6,341 bases of DNA from contig DOUV01001044.1 in assembly GCA_003520455.1 (NCBI GenBank), positions 1-6,341 of the forward strand. Reading direction: 5' to 3'. The notes under the pieces were generated by a model. That model was not told where the DNA came from. It saw only the letters and a program-made list of their open reading frames with translations, and made no database searches. Positions 1-5,485 of this stretch are shown piece after piece. How positions within the stretch are numbered: position 1 is the stretch's first letter; the number at the start of each line of letters is the position of its first letter. The translations under genes and the position numbers were made by a program. Source of the DNA: Chloroflexota bacterium. GTDB taxonomy: Bacteria; Chloroflexota; Anaerolineae; Ardenticatenales; Ardenticatenaceae.

Positions 1-830
1 CAGCGCGGATCGCGGCGCTTGATCCGCTGCAGCCCGACCTCACCGGCCGGTGGTTCCCGGCCGATGATCGCGTCTTCCCGGCGCAGGGGGAGCGACGGGC
101 GCGGGTGGCCCTGTTCAACGGCTGCATCCAACCACTGGCCTTCGGCGCTACCAACGCGGCGACGGTGCGCGTGCTTCAAGCCAACGGGTGCGAGGTGGTG
201 GTGCCGCGCGGCCAGGTCTGCTGTGGGGCCCTGGCGATTCACGCCGGTGAGCGGGCCGCGGGGGCCGAACAGGCGAAGCGGAACATCGAGGCCTTCGAAC
301 GGCTGGAGGTGGACGCCATCATCGTCAATGCGGCCGGCTGTGGCGTCGCGCTCAAGGAGTACCCCGAACTTTTCCACGATGACCTCGCCTGGCGCCCGCG
401 CGCCGGCGAGTTCAGCGCGCGCGTCCAGGACATCAGCGAGTGGCTGGTGGCGCTGGGACCGCGGGTGCCGCAACGGCCGCTCCGGCTGCGGGTCACCTAC
501 CAGGACCCCTGCCACCTGGCCCACGGGCAACGGGTCCGCAGCCAGCCGCGCGAGTTGCTCCGCAGCATTCCGGAGCTGGAACTGGTAGAGATGCGCGCCT
601 CCGACCGTTGCTGCGGCAGCGCGGGGATCTACAACATCGCGCGTCATGGCCTCTCGATGCAGGTTCTGGCTGAGAAGATGAGCAACGTGGCGGCCACCCG
701 GCCCGACGTCATTGTGAGCGCCAACCCGGGGTGCATCATCCAGCTCCGCTTTGGATGCCAGCAGTACAGCCTGGCGAGCGAGGTCGTCCACCTGGTGGAC
801 CTGCTCGACCGCGCCTATGGAAACGCGTGA
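1..830 (+). CDS. glcF: Glycolate oxidase iron-sulfur subunit GlcF-like, C-terminal part (5' end outside window)
   Basis: The frame is open from base 3 to a TGA at 828-830, giving 275 residues with no start inside the window that needs to be real; the GTG at 105 is probably internal. Two CCG (DUF224-type) cysteine motifs are visible. The first has Cys41 (NGC), Cys73-Cys74 (VCCG) and Cys113 (AAGCG). The second has Cys170 (DPCH), Cys203-Cys204 (RCCGSAG) and Cys244 (NPGC). In GlcF and related heterodisulfide-reductase-like proteins these modules form the C-terminal half and bind iron-sulfur or other redox centres. The N-terminal half, normally holding two CxxCxxCxxxCP ferredoxin motifs, would lie upstream. 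GlcF works with the flavoprotein subunits GlcD and GlcE to oxidise glycolate to glyoxylate at the membrane, so those genes may precede it. The next gene converges on it. LutA or another CCG-domain protein is the main alternative; the long two-motif layout favours GlcF. Confidence 0.87.
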   Translation, partial: ARIAALDPLQPDLTGRWFPADDRVFPAQGERRARVALFNGCIQPLAFGATNAATVRVLQANGCEVVVPRGQVCCGALAIHAGERAAGAEQAKRNIEAFERLEVDAIIVNAAGCGVALKEYPELFHDDLAWRPRAGEFSARVQDISEWLVALGPRVPQRPLRLRVTYQDPCHLAHGQRVRSQPRELLRSIPELELVEMRASDRCCGSAGIYNIARHGLSMQVLAEKMSNVAATRPDVIVSANPGCIIQLRFGCQQYSLASEVVHLVDLLDRAYGNA

Positions 831-925
831 GGAGGCCAGGCTCTCACGAGAAGCGCAAAGATCCTATGCGAAACTGTGCGTCTGACTCCTCTGTGCGCTC
901 GCCGGCAATATCCGAACCAGAATGA

Positions 926-1453
926 CTACCGCACCGGCTGACCGGCTCGATGCTCAAGGTGATGTCTGGCCGGTTCACCCTCGGTCTGCTCACTCATTCG
1001 CTGGCGCACCTGCTCGGAGACAAGGGCCGTCATCGCTCCGAAGGCGGCATGCATCATCATACGACGCATGACTGTCGGCCGCTGCTCATTCCAGGGACCA
1101 CGCGTGATGCCGAGCGCCGGACCGACCCCCATCAGGTTCAAACCGTAGAGGTACACTCCGCAGAGCGGGCCGCTGGGGAGGGGCGACCAGTCGAACGTCG
1201 CGCGCAGCGCCCCGTATCCGGCCCCAAGCAGGGTGCTGTAGACCAGGTGGCCGCTCTGCGCGAGCATCTTCTCCTGGGTGGGACCGGTCTGCGCTTGCTG
1301 ATCGAGCTGCTCCTCGATGTACTGTTCCACTTTGTGGGGCAGAGTCTCGTCGATCATCCCCGCTTTGCTCGCTCCCGTCATGAAGGCAGTCATCAACATC
1401 CCGCCGGCCAGTCCGCCGACGGCTCCTGCCACCATCTCATCCCTCAGCTTCAT
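926..1453 (-). CDS. Hypothetical four-helix membrane protein, possibly YagU/DUF1440-like
   Basis: This 175-residue protein starts at an ATG (1451-1453) preceded by a strong Shine-Dalgarno AGGAGGGG (1460-1467) with a 6-nt gap, which settles the start. Four hydrophobic stretches lie at about residues 7-27 (Gly/Ala-rich, AGAVGGLAGG), 69-87, 96-116 and 132-149. A polar loop at about 35-65 is rich in Gln and Glu. The tail after about 150 is charged and basic and looks cytoplasmic. Helix 2 has an H-x-x-Y...G-x-x-Y-G pattern that resembles small inner-membrane proteins of the DUF1440/YagU or DUF6789 type, but this is a resemblance only and no function can be given. It ends 95 bp from the convergent GlcF-like gene. 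A 221-bp gap separates it from the YnfA-like gene upstream, so it may have its own promoter, although I found no convincing one. Confidence 0.7.
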   Translation of the reverse strand: MKLRDEMVAGAVGGLAGGMLMTAFMTGASKAGMIDETLPHKVEQYIEEQLDQQAQTGPTQEKMLAQSGHLVYSTLLGAGYGALRATFDWSPLPSGPLCGVYLYGLNLMGVGPALGITRGPWNEQRPTVMRRMMMHAAFGAMTALVSEQVRQRMSEQTEGEPARHHLEHRAGQPVR

Positions 1454-1674
1454 CGGATTCCCCTCCTGCAGTATCGGGAGGCGGGTCGCGCTCTCTCAAC
1501 CGGGCTCGTTGCGACCCACCGCTTCTCGAATCGCCTGTTTCTTACGTCCGTCTCGGCAAGCTTCGTGCCATCAGAGTGTACCCGCCAAACTGAGCGGCGA
1601 TCCACCTCTTGCGGAATCAGTGAGGACGCGGCTGAGGAACTCGCCCTGTGGCTCGATCATGCGTCTTGGGCCGC

Positions 1675-2010
1675 CTACAACCAGCGTCGACCCCACATGA
1701 TGATCACAACACCAACCAGCGCGATCCCTGCTCCAACGAGATCGAAGCGATCAGGACGCCAGCCGTCTACACGCCACCCCCAGAGAATGGATAACAGGAC
1801 GAAGATGCCGCCGTAGGCAGCGTAGACGCGCCCAAACACTGACTCTGACTGAAGCGTCGGAATGATGCCGTAGCTGAAGAGGACCAGGCCACCGATTGCT
1901 CCCATCAACAGTCCTCTGCCTTCACGAAGCCACTGCCACACCAGCCAGCCCCCGCCGATCTCGGCCAAGCCCGCGAGAAGGAAGAGGATAAGCGCTCGGA
2001 AAACGGACAT
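1675..2010 (-). CDS. YnfA family small membrane protein
   Basis: At 111 residues this matches the usual size of about 108 for the YnfA (UPF0060) family. Family landmarks are the N-terminal LAGLAEIGGGWLVWQWLR segment, the GRVYAAYGG motif at about residues 60-68, the WGWRVDGWRPDRFDLVGA stretch and a final helix ending IIMWGRR. Four transmembrane helices are expected, at about 4-22, 32-50, 64-80 and 88-106. E. coli YnfA is an inner-membrane protein that resembles small multidrug resistance transporters; its substrate here is unknown. The ATG start is supported by AAGGAT (2017-2022) with a 6-nt gap. It runs in the same direction as the neighbouring small membrane protein genes, but a 13-bp hairpin at 2109-2142 lies between it and the next gene upstream, so it is probably transcribed separately. 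No frameshift or truncation is seen. Confidence 0.92.
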   Translation of the reverse strand: MSVFRALILFLLAGLAEIGGGWLVWQWLREGRGLLMGAIGGLVLFSYGIIPTLQSESVFGRVYAAYGGIFVLLSILWGWRVDGWRPDRFDLVGAGIALVGVVIIMWGRRWL

Positions 2011-2108
2011 AGATTCATCCTTATCTTCAGCAGTCGGATCGGCAGATCCAACTCAGAGGTTCTTTCGGATTCGCTCTTCCTGGAATATGGTGCGCGCGGC
2101 CGGGGCGG

Positions 2109-2142
2109 AGGGGCGACGCACGTTCCGAAGTGCGTCGCCCCT
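2109..2142. repeat. Perfect 13-bp inverted repeat (hairpin) in an intergenic gap
   Basis: AGGGGCGACGCAC at 2109-2121 pairs without mismatch with GTGCGTCGCCCCT at 2130-2142 around an 8-nt loop (GTTCCGAA). It lies in the 188-bp gap between the YnfA-like gene and the 60-aa gene. Neither side is followed by a T-tract, so it is a poor fit to a classical intrinsic terminator. The stem is very GC-rich. A dispersed REP-like palindrome is an equally good or better reading. The pairing is certain; the role is not. Confidence 0.7.
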
Positions 2143-2198
2143 GGTCCGCGCACGCGACTCCAATGCGAGCCGTCGGATTCAGGCGTGACTTCTACAGA

Positions 2199-2381
2199 TC
2201 ATCGAATCTCCTTCCTCAACAAGAACTCGGTGACAGCCGTCCAGCTCGCTCGGACGGCGTGGACAGGTTGTTTGGCGAGGACGCGGCGCGAAGGCCGGCT
2301 TCGACCAATAATCGCGCCGAGCAGAAAGAACGCCCAAAAGAAGAGTGCGGCGTTCACAGGATCGTTTAGCATTTGCAGCAT
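2199..2381 (-). CDS. Hypothetical 60-aa single-span membrane protein
   Basis: A 60-residue ORF starts at an ATG (2379-2381) with a near-ideal Shine-Dalgarno, AAGGAG at 2389-2394, 7 nt upstream, and ends at TGA 2199-2201. One strong hydrophobic segment lies at about residues 10-26 (AALFFWAFFLLGAIIG). It is followed by a basic, Arg-rich region (RSRPSRR) and an amphipathic tail ending LLRKEIR. By the positive-inside rule the N-terminus would face outward and the basic tail the cytoplasm. I do not recognise a family. It lies 113 bp downstream of a terminator-like hairpin that closes the SPW-repeat gene, so it probably has its own promoter. A weak candidate is CTGAAT / 17 bp / TACGAT, about 70 nt upstream of the start. 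The excellent ribosome binding site and the coherent membrane segment are the main support. Confidence 0.6.
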   Translation of the reverse strand: MLQMLNDPVNAALFFWAFFLLGAIIGRSRPSRRVLAKQPVHAVRASWTAVTEFLLRKEIR

Positions 2382-2487
2382 TATTTATCTCCTTCCCACT
2401 TTTCAGCTGGTCCATTTTCCTTGCCTCAATTCGCGCTCGCCACGGTATCGTAGCGGGCTCACGAAGCATATTCAGCCTCTCCGCCAT

Positions 2488-2524
2488 GAGAAACGGGAGC
2501 CAGCGCACTCTGACGCTGGCTCCC
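2488..2524 (-). terminator. Probable intrinsic terminator of the SPW-repeat gene
   Basis: On the minus strand GGGAGCCAGCG and CGCTGGCTCCC (2495-2505 and 2514-2524) form a perfect 11-bp stem with an 8-nt loop. The stem is followed by CGTTTCTC, a short T-rich stretch. It begins 30 nt after the TAG (2555-2557) of the SPW-repeat gene. The plus-strand side lacks any T-run, so it is orientated for the minus-strand gene. The T-tract is modest, so termination may be partial. Confidence 0.65.
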
Positions 2525-2554
2525 CACCGAGGATTTGTCTCGGCGCTCACAGAC

Positions 2555-2926
2555 CTACGCGTGCGAGATGGTGCGGGTCGAAAACGCACTCCATATCGCC
2601 AGGCTAGCAACAATGACGCCGACGATGATATCGTTCCAGAGTGCTGCTGTCACACTGGCGGAGCCCAGGACAAAGGGTGCAGCGATCAGCCATAATCCGA
2701 GCACGACGTTCGACCAACTCAACCACGTGTAGCGGGCCGGATTCGCCACCCGGACCCAGGCGAGCACCAGAATGACAGCGCCGATGATAATATCGTCCCA
2801 CATCGCGGCCCGCATCGCTGAATAGCTCAGAAGGAAGGGGGCAATAATGAGCCATAGCCCAAACAGGATATTCAGACCACTGGCGATCTTTACTTGCCCA
2901 ACCCCGGTCTCAGTGCGATCCATCAT
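2555..2926 (-). CDS. SPW-repeat family membrane protein
   Basis: The protein of about 123 residues consists of two tandem copies of one membrane unit. Copy 1 (about residues 16-60) has GLWLIIAPFLL followed by AMWDDIIIG. Copy 2 (about 70-115) has GLWLIAAPFVL followed by ALWNDIIVG. The G-x-W-L-I-x-A-P-F and W-[ND]-[ND]-I-I-x-G motifs are those of the SPW repeat family (PF03779), whose function is not established. Each unit should give two helices, four in all, with a short polar N-terminus. Start choice: frame-opening TTG at 2929 is only 2 nt from the AAGGAG (2932-2937), while ATG at 2926 is 5 nt and ATG at 2923 is 8 nt away, so one of the two ATGs is preferred. Upstream lies a good -10 box with a CRP/FNR-type operator, and downstream a terminator, so this looks like a regulated single-gene transcript. 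Confidence 0.88.
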   Translation of the reverse strand: MMDRTETGVGQVKIASGLNILFGLWLIIAPFLLSYSAMRAAMWDDIIIGAVILVLAWVRVANPARYTWLSWSNVVLGLWLIAAPFVLGSASVTAALWNDIIVGVIVASLAIWSAFSTRTISHA

Positions 2927-2931
2927 CAAAT

Positions 2932-2937
2932 CTCCTT
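2932..2937 (-). promoter_or_regulatory. Shine-Dalgarno deciding the SPW gene start
   Basis: AAGGAG on the minus strand lies 5 nt from the ATG at 2926 and 8 nt from the ATG at 2923, but only 2 nt from the TTG at 2929. This argues against the TTG as the start. Confidence 0.7.
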
Positions 2938-3000
2938 TCGTTTCTGTTTGCAGAGTTCGCCATTCCAGGCGTCAGAACTCTTCCTCATCGATCTACCCAT

Positions 3001-3043
3001 ACTATAATCGAAGGCTGCGGTCCTGTCTGTCGCAAATGTGACA
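3001..3043 (-). promoter_or_regulatory. Promoter with CRP/FNR-family operator for the SPW-repeat gene
   Basis: The plus strand reads TGTCGCAAATGTGACA at 3028-3043. On the minus strand this is TGTCA-N6-CGACA, a near-perfect palindrome of the form bound by CRP/FNR-family dimers and identical to the consensus known for the CO sensor CooA. Downstream on the minus strand is TATAGT (3001-3006), a 5/6 match to a -10 box. Taking that as -12 to -7 puts the start site near 2994 and the palindrome centre (3035.5) at -41.5, the standard position for class II activation. There is no good -35 hexamer, as expected for an activator-dependent promoter. The implied leader is about 70 nt before the ATG. The motif and spacing are seen directly; the regulator is inferred. 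Confidence 0.55.
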
Positions 3044-3059
3044 CGGGCGATAGAACCAT

Positions 3060-3200
3060 TCACAACCGCCAGAGCAGCCAGAGGGCCACCGGCAGCAGGA
3101 TCAGCCCCAGTACCTCCCATCGGGACAGCCGTGTTATGATGGTCAAGGCTGATCGATCCAGGTGGAGCGTGAGACCGTTTTTCTTGCTATCGCACATCAT
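3060..3200 (-). CDS. Possible 46-aa tail-anchored membrane peptide
   Basis: A short ORF begins at ATG-ATG (3195-3200) and ends at TGA 3060-3062. The first 28 residues are polar (including SKKNG and DRSALT), followed by a compact hydrophobic stretch at about 30-44 (VLGLILLPVALWLLW) ending in Arg-Leu. That gives one C-terminal membrane span. An in-frame TAG lies just upstream (3207-3209), so the frame cannot be extended. There is no clear Shine-Dalgarno sequence; GGAT is too far upstream. Its stop lies 17 bp upstream of the operator of the SPW gene. The hydrophobic run is suggestive, but an ORF of this size could occur by chance. Confidence 0.3.
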   Translation of the reverse strand: MMCDSKKNGLTLHLDRSALTIITRLSRWEVLGLILLPVALWLLWRL

Positions 3201-3217
3201 CGTTGAGATCTATCCAA

Positions 3218-3258
3218 AACAGGCCGCCGCGCCCGGTGAGTGCACGCCAGCGCGGCGG
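3218..3258 (-). terminator. Candidate terminator hairpin downstream of the redox operon
   Basis: CCGCCGCG (3224-3231) and CGCGGCGG (3251-3258) form a perfect 8-bp GC stem with a 19-nt loop. On the minus strand the stem is followed by CCTGTTTTGG, a short T-run. It lies about 80 nt after the stop of the DsbA-like gene. The large loop and short T-run make it only a candidate. Confidence 0.35.
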
Positions 3259-3325
3259 TAACGTATTTTCAACATCCTCAGGCTCGACCCGGCGCCATGC
3301 GGGTGAGGCAAGGCGCGATGAAGGG

Positions 3326-3353
3326 CCGCTCTCCCTCACCCCGTGGAGAGCGG
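3326..3353. repeat. 9-bp inverted repeat across the DsbA-like stop codon
   Basis: CCGCTCTCC (3326-3334) and GGAGAGCGG (3345-3353) pair perfectly with a 10-nt loop. The loop contains the TGA stop (3336-3338) of the DsbA-like gene, so one arm encodes its last residues. A second pairing, GGGTGAGG (3301-3308) with CCTCACCC (3334-3341), overlaps and would compete. There is no T-tract after the minus-strand stem, so it is not a classical terminator; it may affect mRNA 3' stability. Confidence 0.5.
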
Positions 3354-3947
3354 TGTGGTTCGTTTGAGCTGTGCCACGTAGGGATGGTCGACAGCCAGGG
3401 CGACGAGCGCCCGAAACACCGCAACCGCCTCGGTCTCGGGCGGAATCGCGGCCAACTCCAGGTGGAGGGCCTGACCGTTGGCAAACACCAGTGTCGGTGT
3501 TCCAAAGACATCAAAGTGCTCGACGGCGCGCTCGTGGCTCTGCCGGGCCAGGTAGGCCAGATCGGGGCTGTGCCAGGCGGCCCGAAAGCGCCCGACATCG
3601 AGACCTGCCTCCTCGGCCGCGCCGAGCAGGGTGTCCTCCTCGCCTAGCTCGAGGAACTGTTCGTGGACGGCCGCCTCGAGGGCGTGGTGGAAGCGCCGAA
3701 AGGCGTCTGCCCCTTGCCGGCGCGCGGCCTCCGCGGCAATGAAGCCCCGCAACTCCGAGTTCGCTCGCTCCCAGGGCTGACGCCAGTCGTCCGAAGCGCC
3801 ATCCAGCTGAATGGCGAATGGACTCCAGGTGAGACGGAGCTCGACGCCCTGCGCCTGGACGCGCTTCAACCAGGCGAACACTTGATAGCTATCACGGCAG
3901 GCATAGCTAAAGAATACCTCGATCTGCACTGGTTGGTTTTCCATCAC
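3336..3947 (-). CDS. DsbA-family thioredoxin-fold protein with a single active-site cysteine
   Basis: This protein of about 203 residues has the DsbA/FrnE-like layout. A beta strand (IEVFFSY) leads into the active-site position Cys17-Arg-Asp-Ser20. A long helical insertion follows at about residues 55-140, then a cis-proline loop FGTPTLVF (Pro151). The usual CxxC is reduced to CxxS and Cys17 is the only cysteine in the protein. It therefore cannot form an intramolecular disulfide and more likely acts as a monothiol isomerase or transferase, or binds a thiol cofactor, as GST-kappa and HCCA-isomerase relatives do with Ser. No signal peptide is present, so a cytoplasmic location is expected. The start may be GTG at 3947 (6 nt from AAGGAT at 3954-3959) or ATG at 3944 (9 nt). 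It follows the flavoprotein gene by 33 nt and is probably the last gene of that operon. The substrate is unknown. Confidence 0.85.
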   Translation of the reverse strand: MMENQPVQIEVFFSYACRDSYQVFAWLKRVQAQGVELRLTWSPFAIQLDGASDDWRQPWERANSELRGFIAAEAARRQGADAFRRFHHALEAAVHEQFLELGEEDTLLGAAEEAGLDVGRFRAAWHSPDLAYLARQSHERAVEHFDVFGTPTLVFANGQALHLELAAIPPETEAVAVFRALVALAVDHPYVAQLKRTTPLSTG

Positions 3948-3980
3948 CTTATCATCCTTTCTGCTCGACAGTACCGGCAG

Positions 3981-5366
3981 CTATTCACCGACCAATTTGT
4001 CTGCCGCCCAACGGACACCCTCTGCCATGGTTGGATAGGGTAAGATTGTCTCGGCCAGCACCTTCACAGGCAGGCGGGCGTGCATGGCCAGCACCACCGG
4101 TGCTATCAGATCGCCCGCGTTGGGCGCCAGGATCTGCCCCCCGAGGAGCTGCCCCTCCTCGTCCGCCAACAGTTTGACCAGCCCGTCGGTCTCGCCGGTT
4201 GTGATGGCACGGTCAAGCTCGTTGAGCGCCAGGCGCGCTACCCGGTACCTGACGCCCGCCTCACGGAGTTGCTCCTCGGTCTGACCGACGTGAGCGAGCG
4301 CCGGGTCTGTGTAGGTCACCCAGGGGACCACGCGATCGTCAAAGGACGTCGGCCGGGAAGCGAAGGCGTTGTGGGCGGCCAGCTGGCCTTGCTCTGCCGC
4401 AACGTGGGTAAACTGGTAGCCCCCCGTCACGTCGCCCGCGGCCCAGATGTGCGCGACGCTGGTCCGCAACGTCGGGTCCACCAGAATCCCGTGCTTGTTG
4501 GTCTCAACTCCGGCCGCTTCCAGATGGAGCGCGTCGAGCGCGGCCTGGCGACCGGTTGCCAGCAGGATCTCATCCACCTCCAGCGTCTCTTCCACTCCCG
4601 CGCGGTCGCGAAGGGTGATCCGCTTGCCCGTCGCGACGGCCTCGCAGTGTGCCCGCTCCACCTTGACACTTGTTCTCAGCCGGACCCCCTCGTCGACCAA
4701 CAGGCCAGCCAGGCGATCGACCAGCTCGCGGTCGTCTTTGGGCAAGATGCGATCGGCCATCTCCAGGACCGTCACGGCCACGCCGAAGCGGTGAAACAGT
4801 TGGGCAAACTCGACCCCAATCGGCCCCCCGCCGACGATGGCCAACCGGCGGGGCAGCGGCGCCAGCGACACCGCTTCGATATTCGTCAGAAAACCCACTT
4901 CGCGGAGCCCGTCAATCGGGGGTACGCGGGCCTCTCCGCCGGTGGCGATGATGATTCTGGCCGCCCGCAGCGTCTGGGTGCCGACGATGACTTCATGGGG
5001 GGATCCAAAGCGCGCCTCAGCCCGATAGAGATCGATCCCCGTCGCGGCGATGTGCCGATGAGCCTCGACCCGGGTGCCCCCGCGAATGCGGTCGAGTACC
5101 TGGCCAACCCAGGTGTGAACGGCGGTCCAATCGGCCTCCGCCGCCGCAATGCGCAACCCGTAGCGGCTGCCGTGGCGGGCGTGGAAGAGCCGCTGCGCCA
5201 CGTGGAGCAAGGTCTTGGTTGGGTCACACCCGTAGTTGAGGCAGGTGCCGCCGAGGCGGTCGCGCTCCACCAGTGCCACGCGGTGCCCACTCTCGGCTGC
5301 TGTGCTGGCAGCCGTGCTCCCCGCGGCGCCGGCACCGATCACCACAAGATCATAATCGTTGGTCAT
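3981..5366 (-). CDS. MerA/dihydrolipoamide-dehydrogenase-like NAD(P)H:disulfide flavoprotein
   Basis: A 461-residue class I pyridine nucleotide-disulfide oxidoreductase. It has the FAD motif GAGAAG (11-16), the redox disulfide Cys42-x4-Cys47 in GGTCLNYGCDPTK, ATGG (141-144), the NAD(P) motif GGGPIGVEF (179-187), ATGR (270-273) and a second FAD motif WAAGD (308-312). The dimerisation domain ends PYPTMAEG (443-450). The usual HPTxxE catalytic base is replaced by Tyr444, as in the PYxTMxEG ending of mercuric reductases. Unlike MerA, it has no C-terminal vicinal Cys pair (it ends LVGE) and no N-terminal metal-binding domain, so true Hg(II) reduction is doubtful. The start is ATG 5364-5366 with AAGGAG 5 nt upstream; the frame runs on to 5444 but that extension has no fold or RBS. 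The adjacent thioredoxin-like and DsbA-like genes suggest a protein or low-molecular-weight disulfide as substrate (inference). Cytoplasmic homodimer expected. Confidence 0.9.
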   Translation of the reverse strand: MTNDYDLVVIGAGAAGSTAASTAAESGHRVALVERDRLGGTCLNYGCDPTKTLLHVAQRLFHARHGSRYGLRIAAAEADWTAVHTWVGQVLDRIRGGTRVEAHRHIAATGIDLYRAEARFGSPHEVIVGTQTLRAARIIIATGGEARVPPIDGLREVGFLTNIEAVSLAPLPRRLAIVGGGPIGVEFAQLFHRFGVAVTVLEMADRILPKDDRELVDRLAGLLVDEGVRLRTSVKVERAHCEAVATGKRITLRDRAGVEETLEVDEILLATGRQAALDALHLEAAGVETNKHGILVDPTLRTSVAHIWAAGDVTGGYQFTHVAAEQGQLAAHNAFASRPTSFDDRVVPWVTYTDPALAHVGQTEEQLREAGVRYRVARLALNELDRAITTGETDGLVKLLADEEGQLLGGQILAPNAGDLIAPVVLAMHARLPVKVLAETILPYPTMAEGVRWAADKLVGE

Positions 5367-5371
5367 GACTG

Positions 5372-5377
5372 CTCCTT
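5372..5377 (-). promoter_or_regulatory. Shine-Dalgarno deciding the flavoprotein start
   Basis: AAGGAG on the minus strand lies 5 nt before the ATG at 5366. This places the start 26 codons inside the longest open frame and leaves a 119-bp gap to the thioredoxin-like gene. Confidence 0.75.
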
Positions 5378-5485
5378 GCTGCCCTGGTAGAAGAGTCTGT
5401 AGCGGCCTGAATTGGGGGCTGAGCGAGCCCGGCGCAGGCGGCACAAGGATCGATTGCGCCGGTCCGCACCGGTGTCGCTTCGGGA

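Larger units (their letters stand above)
2930..3335. other. 405-bp gap without a confident gene
   Basis: This stretch between the SPW-repeat gene and the DsbA-like gene holds a ribosome binding site and promoter for the SPW gene (2932-3043), a possible 46-aa ORF (3060-3200, minus) and a GC-rich hairpin (3224-3258). A longer minus-strand frame at 2926-3120 is polar, has no recognisable domain and crosses the promoter, so I do not accept it. Nothing else gene-like is visible. Confidence 0.6.

Noticed and set aside
831..925. Search for a bidirectional terminator between the convergent genes
   Set aside because: No stem of useful length with a T-tract is visible in these 95 bp.
933..948. Tandem ACCGGCTG/ACCGGCTC repeat near the convergent gene ends
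   Set aside because: Two imperfect 8-bp copies within the 3' end of a coding sequence are too short to call a repeat element.
1621..1720. Plus-strand frame reading WAAYNQRRPH, like the C-terminus of an IS3/IS481 transposase
   Set aside because: These bases are the antisense of the YnfA-family C-terminus (IIMWGRRWL), which is a complete, family-typical gene. The surrounding plus-strand frame has no other transposase features, so the match is a coincidence.
2179..2613. 144-aa minus-strand frame overlapping the 60-aa gene and the SPW gene end
   Set aside because: It runs through the terminator hairpin and across two better-supported genes, is rich in Arg and Pro, and shows no domain.
4080..5390. 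436-aa plus-strand open frame
   Set aside because: It is the antisense of the flavoprotein gene, whose motifs are complete; long antisense frames are common in GC-rich genes.
5367..5444. N-terminal 26-residue extension of the flavoprotein
   Set aside because: It has no ribosome binding site and no homology to a metal-binding domain, while the ATG at 5366 has AAGGAG at ideal spacing directly before the FAD-binding strand.
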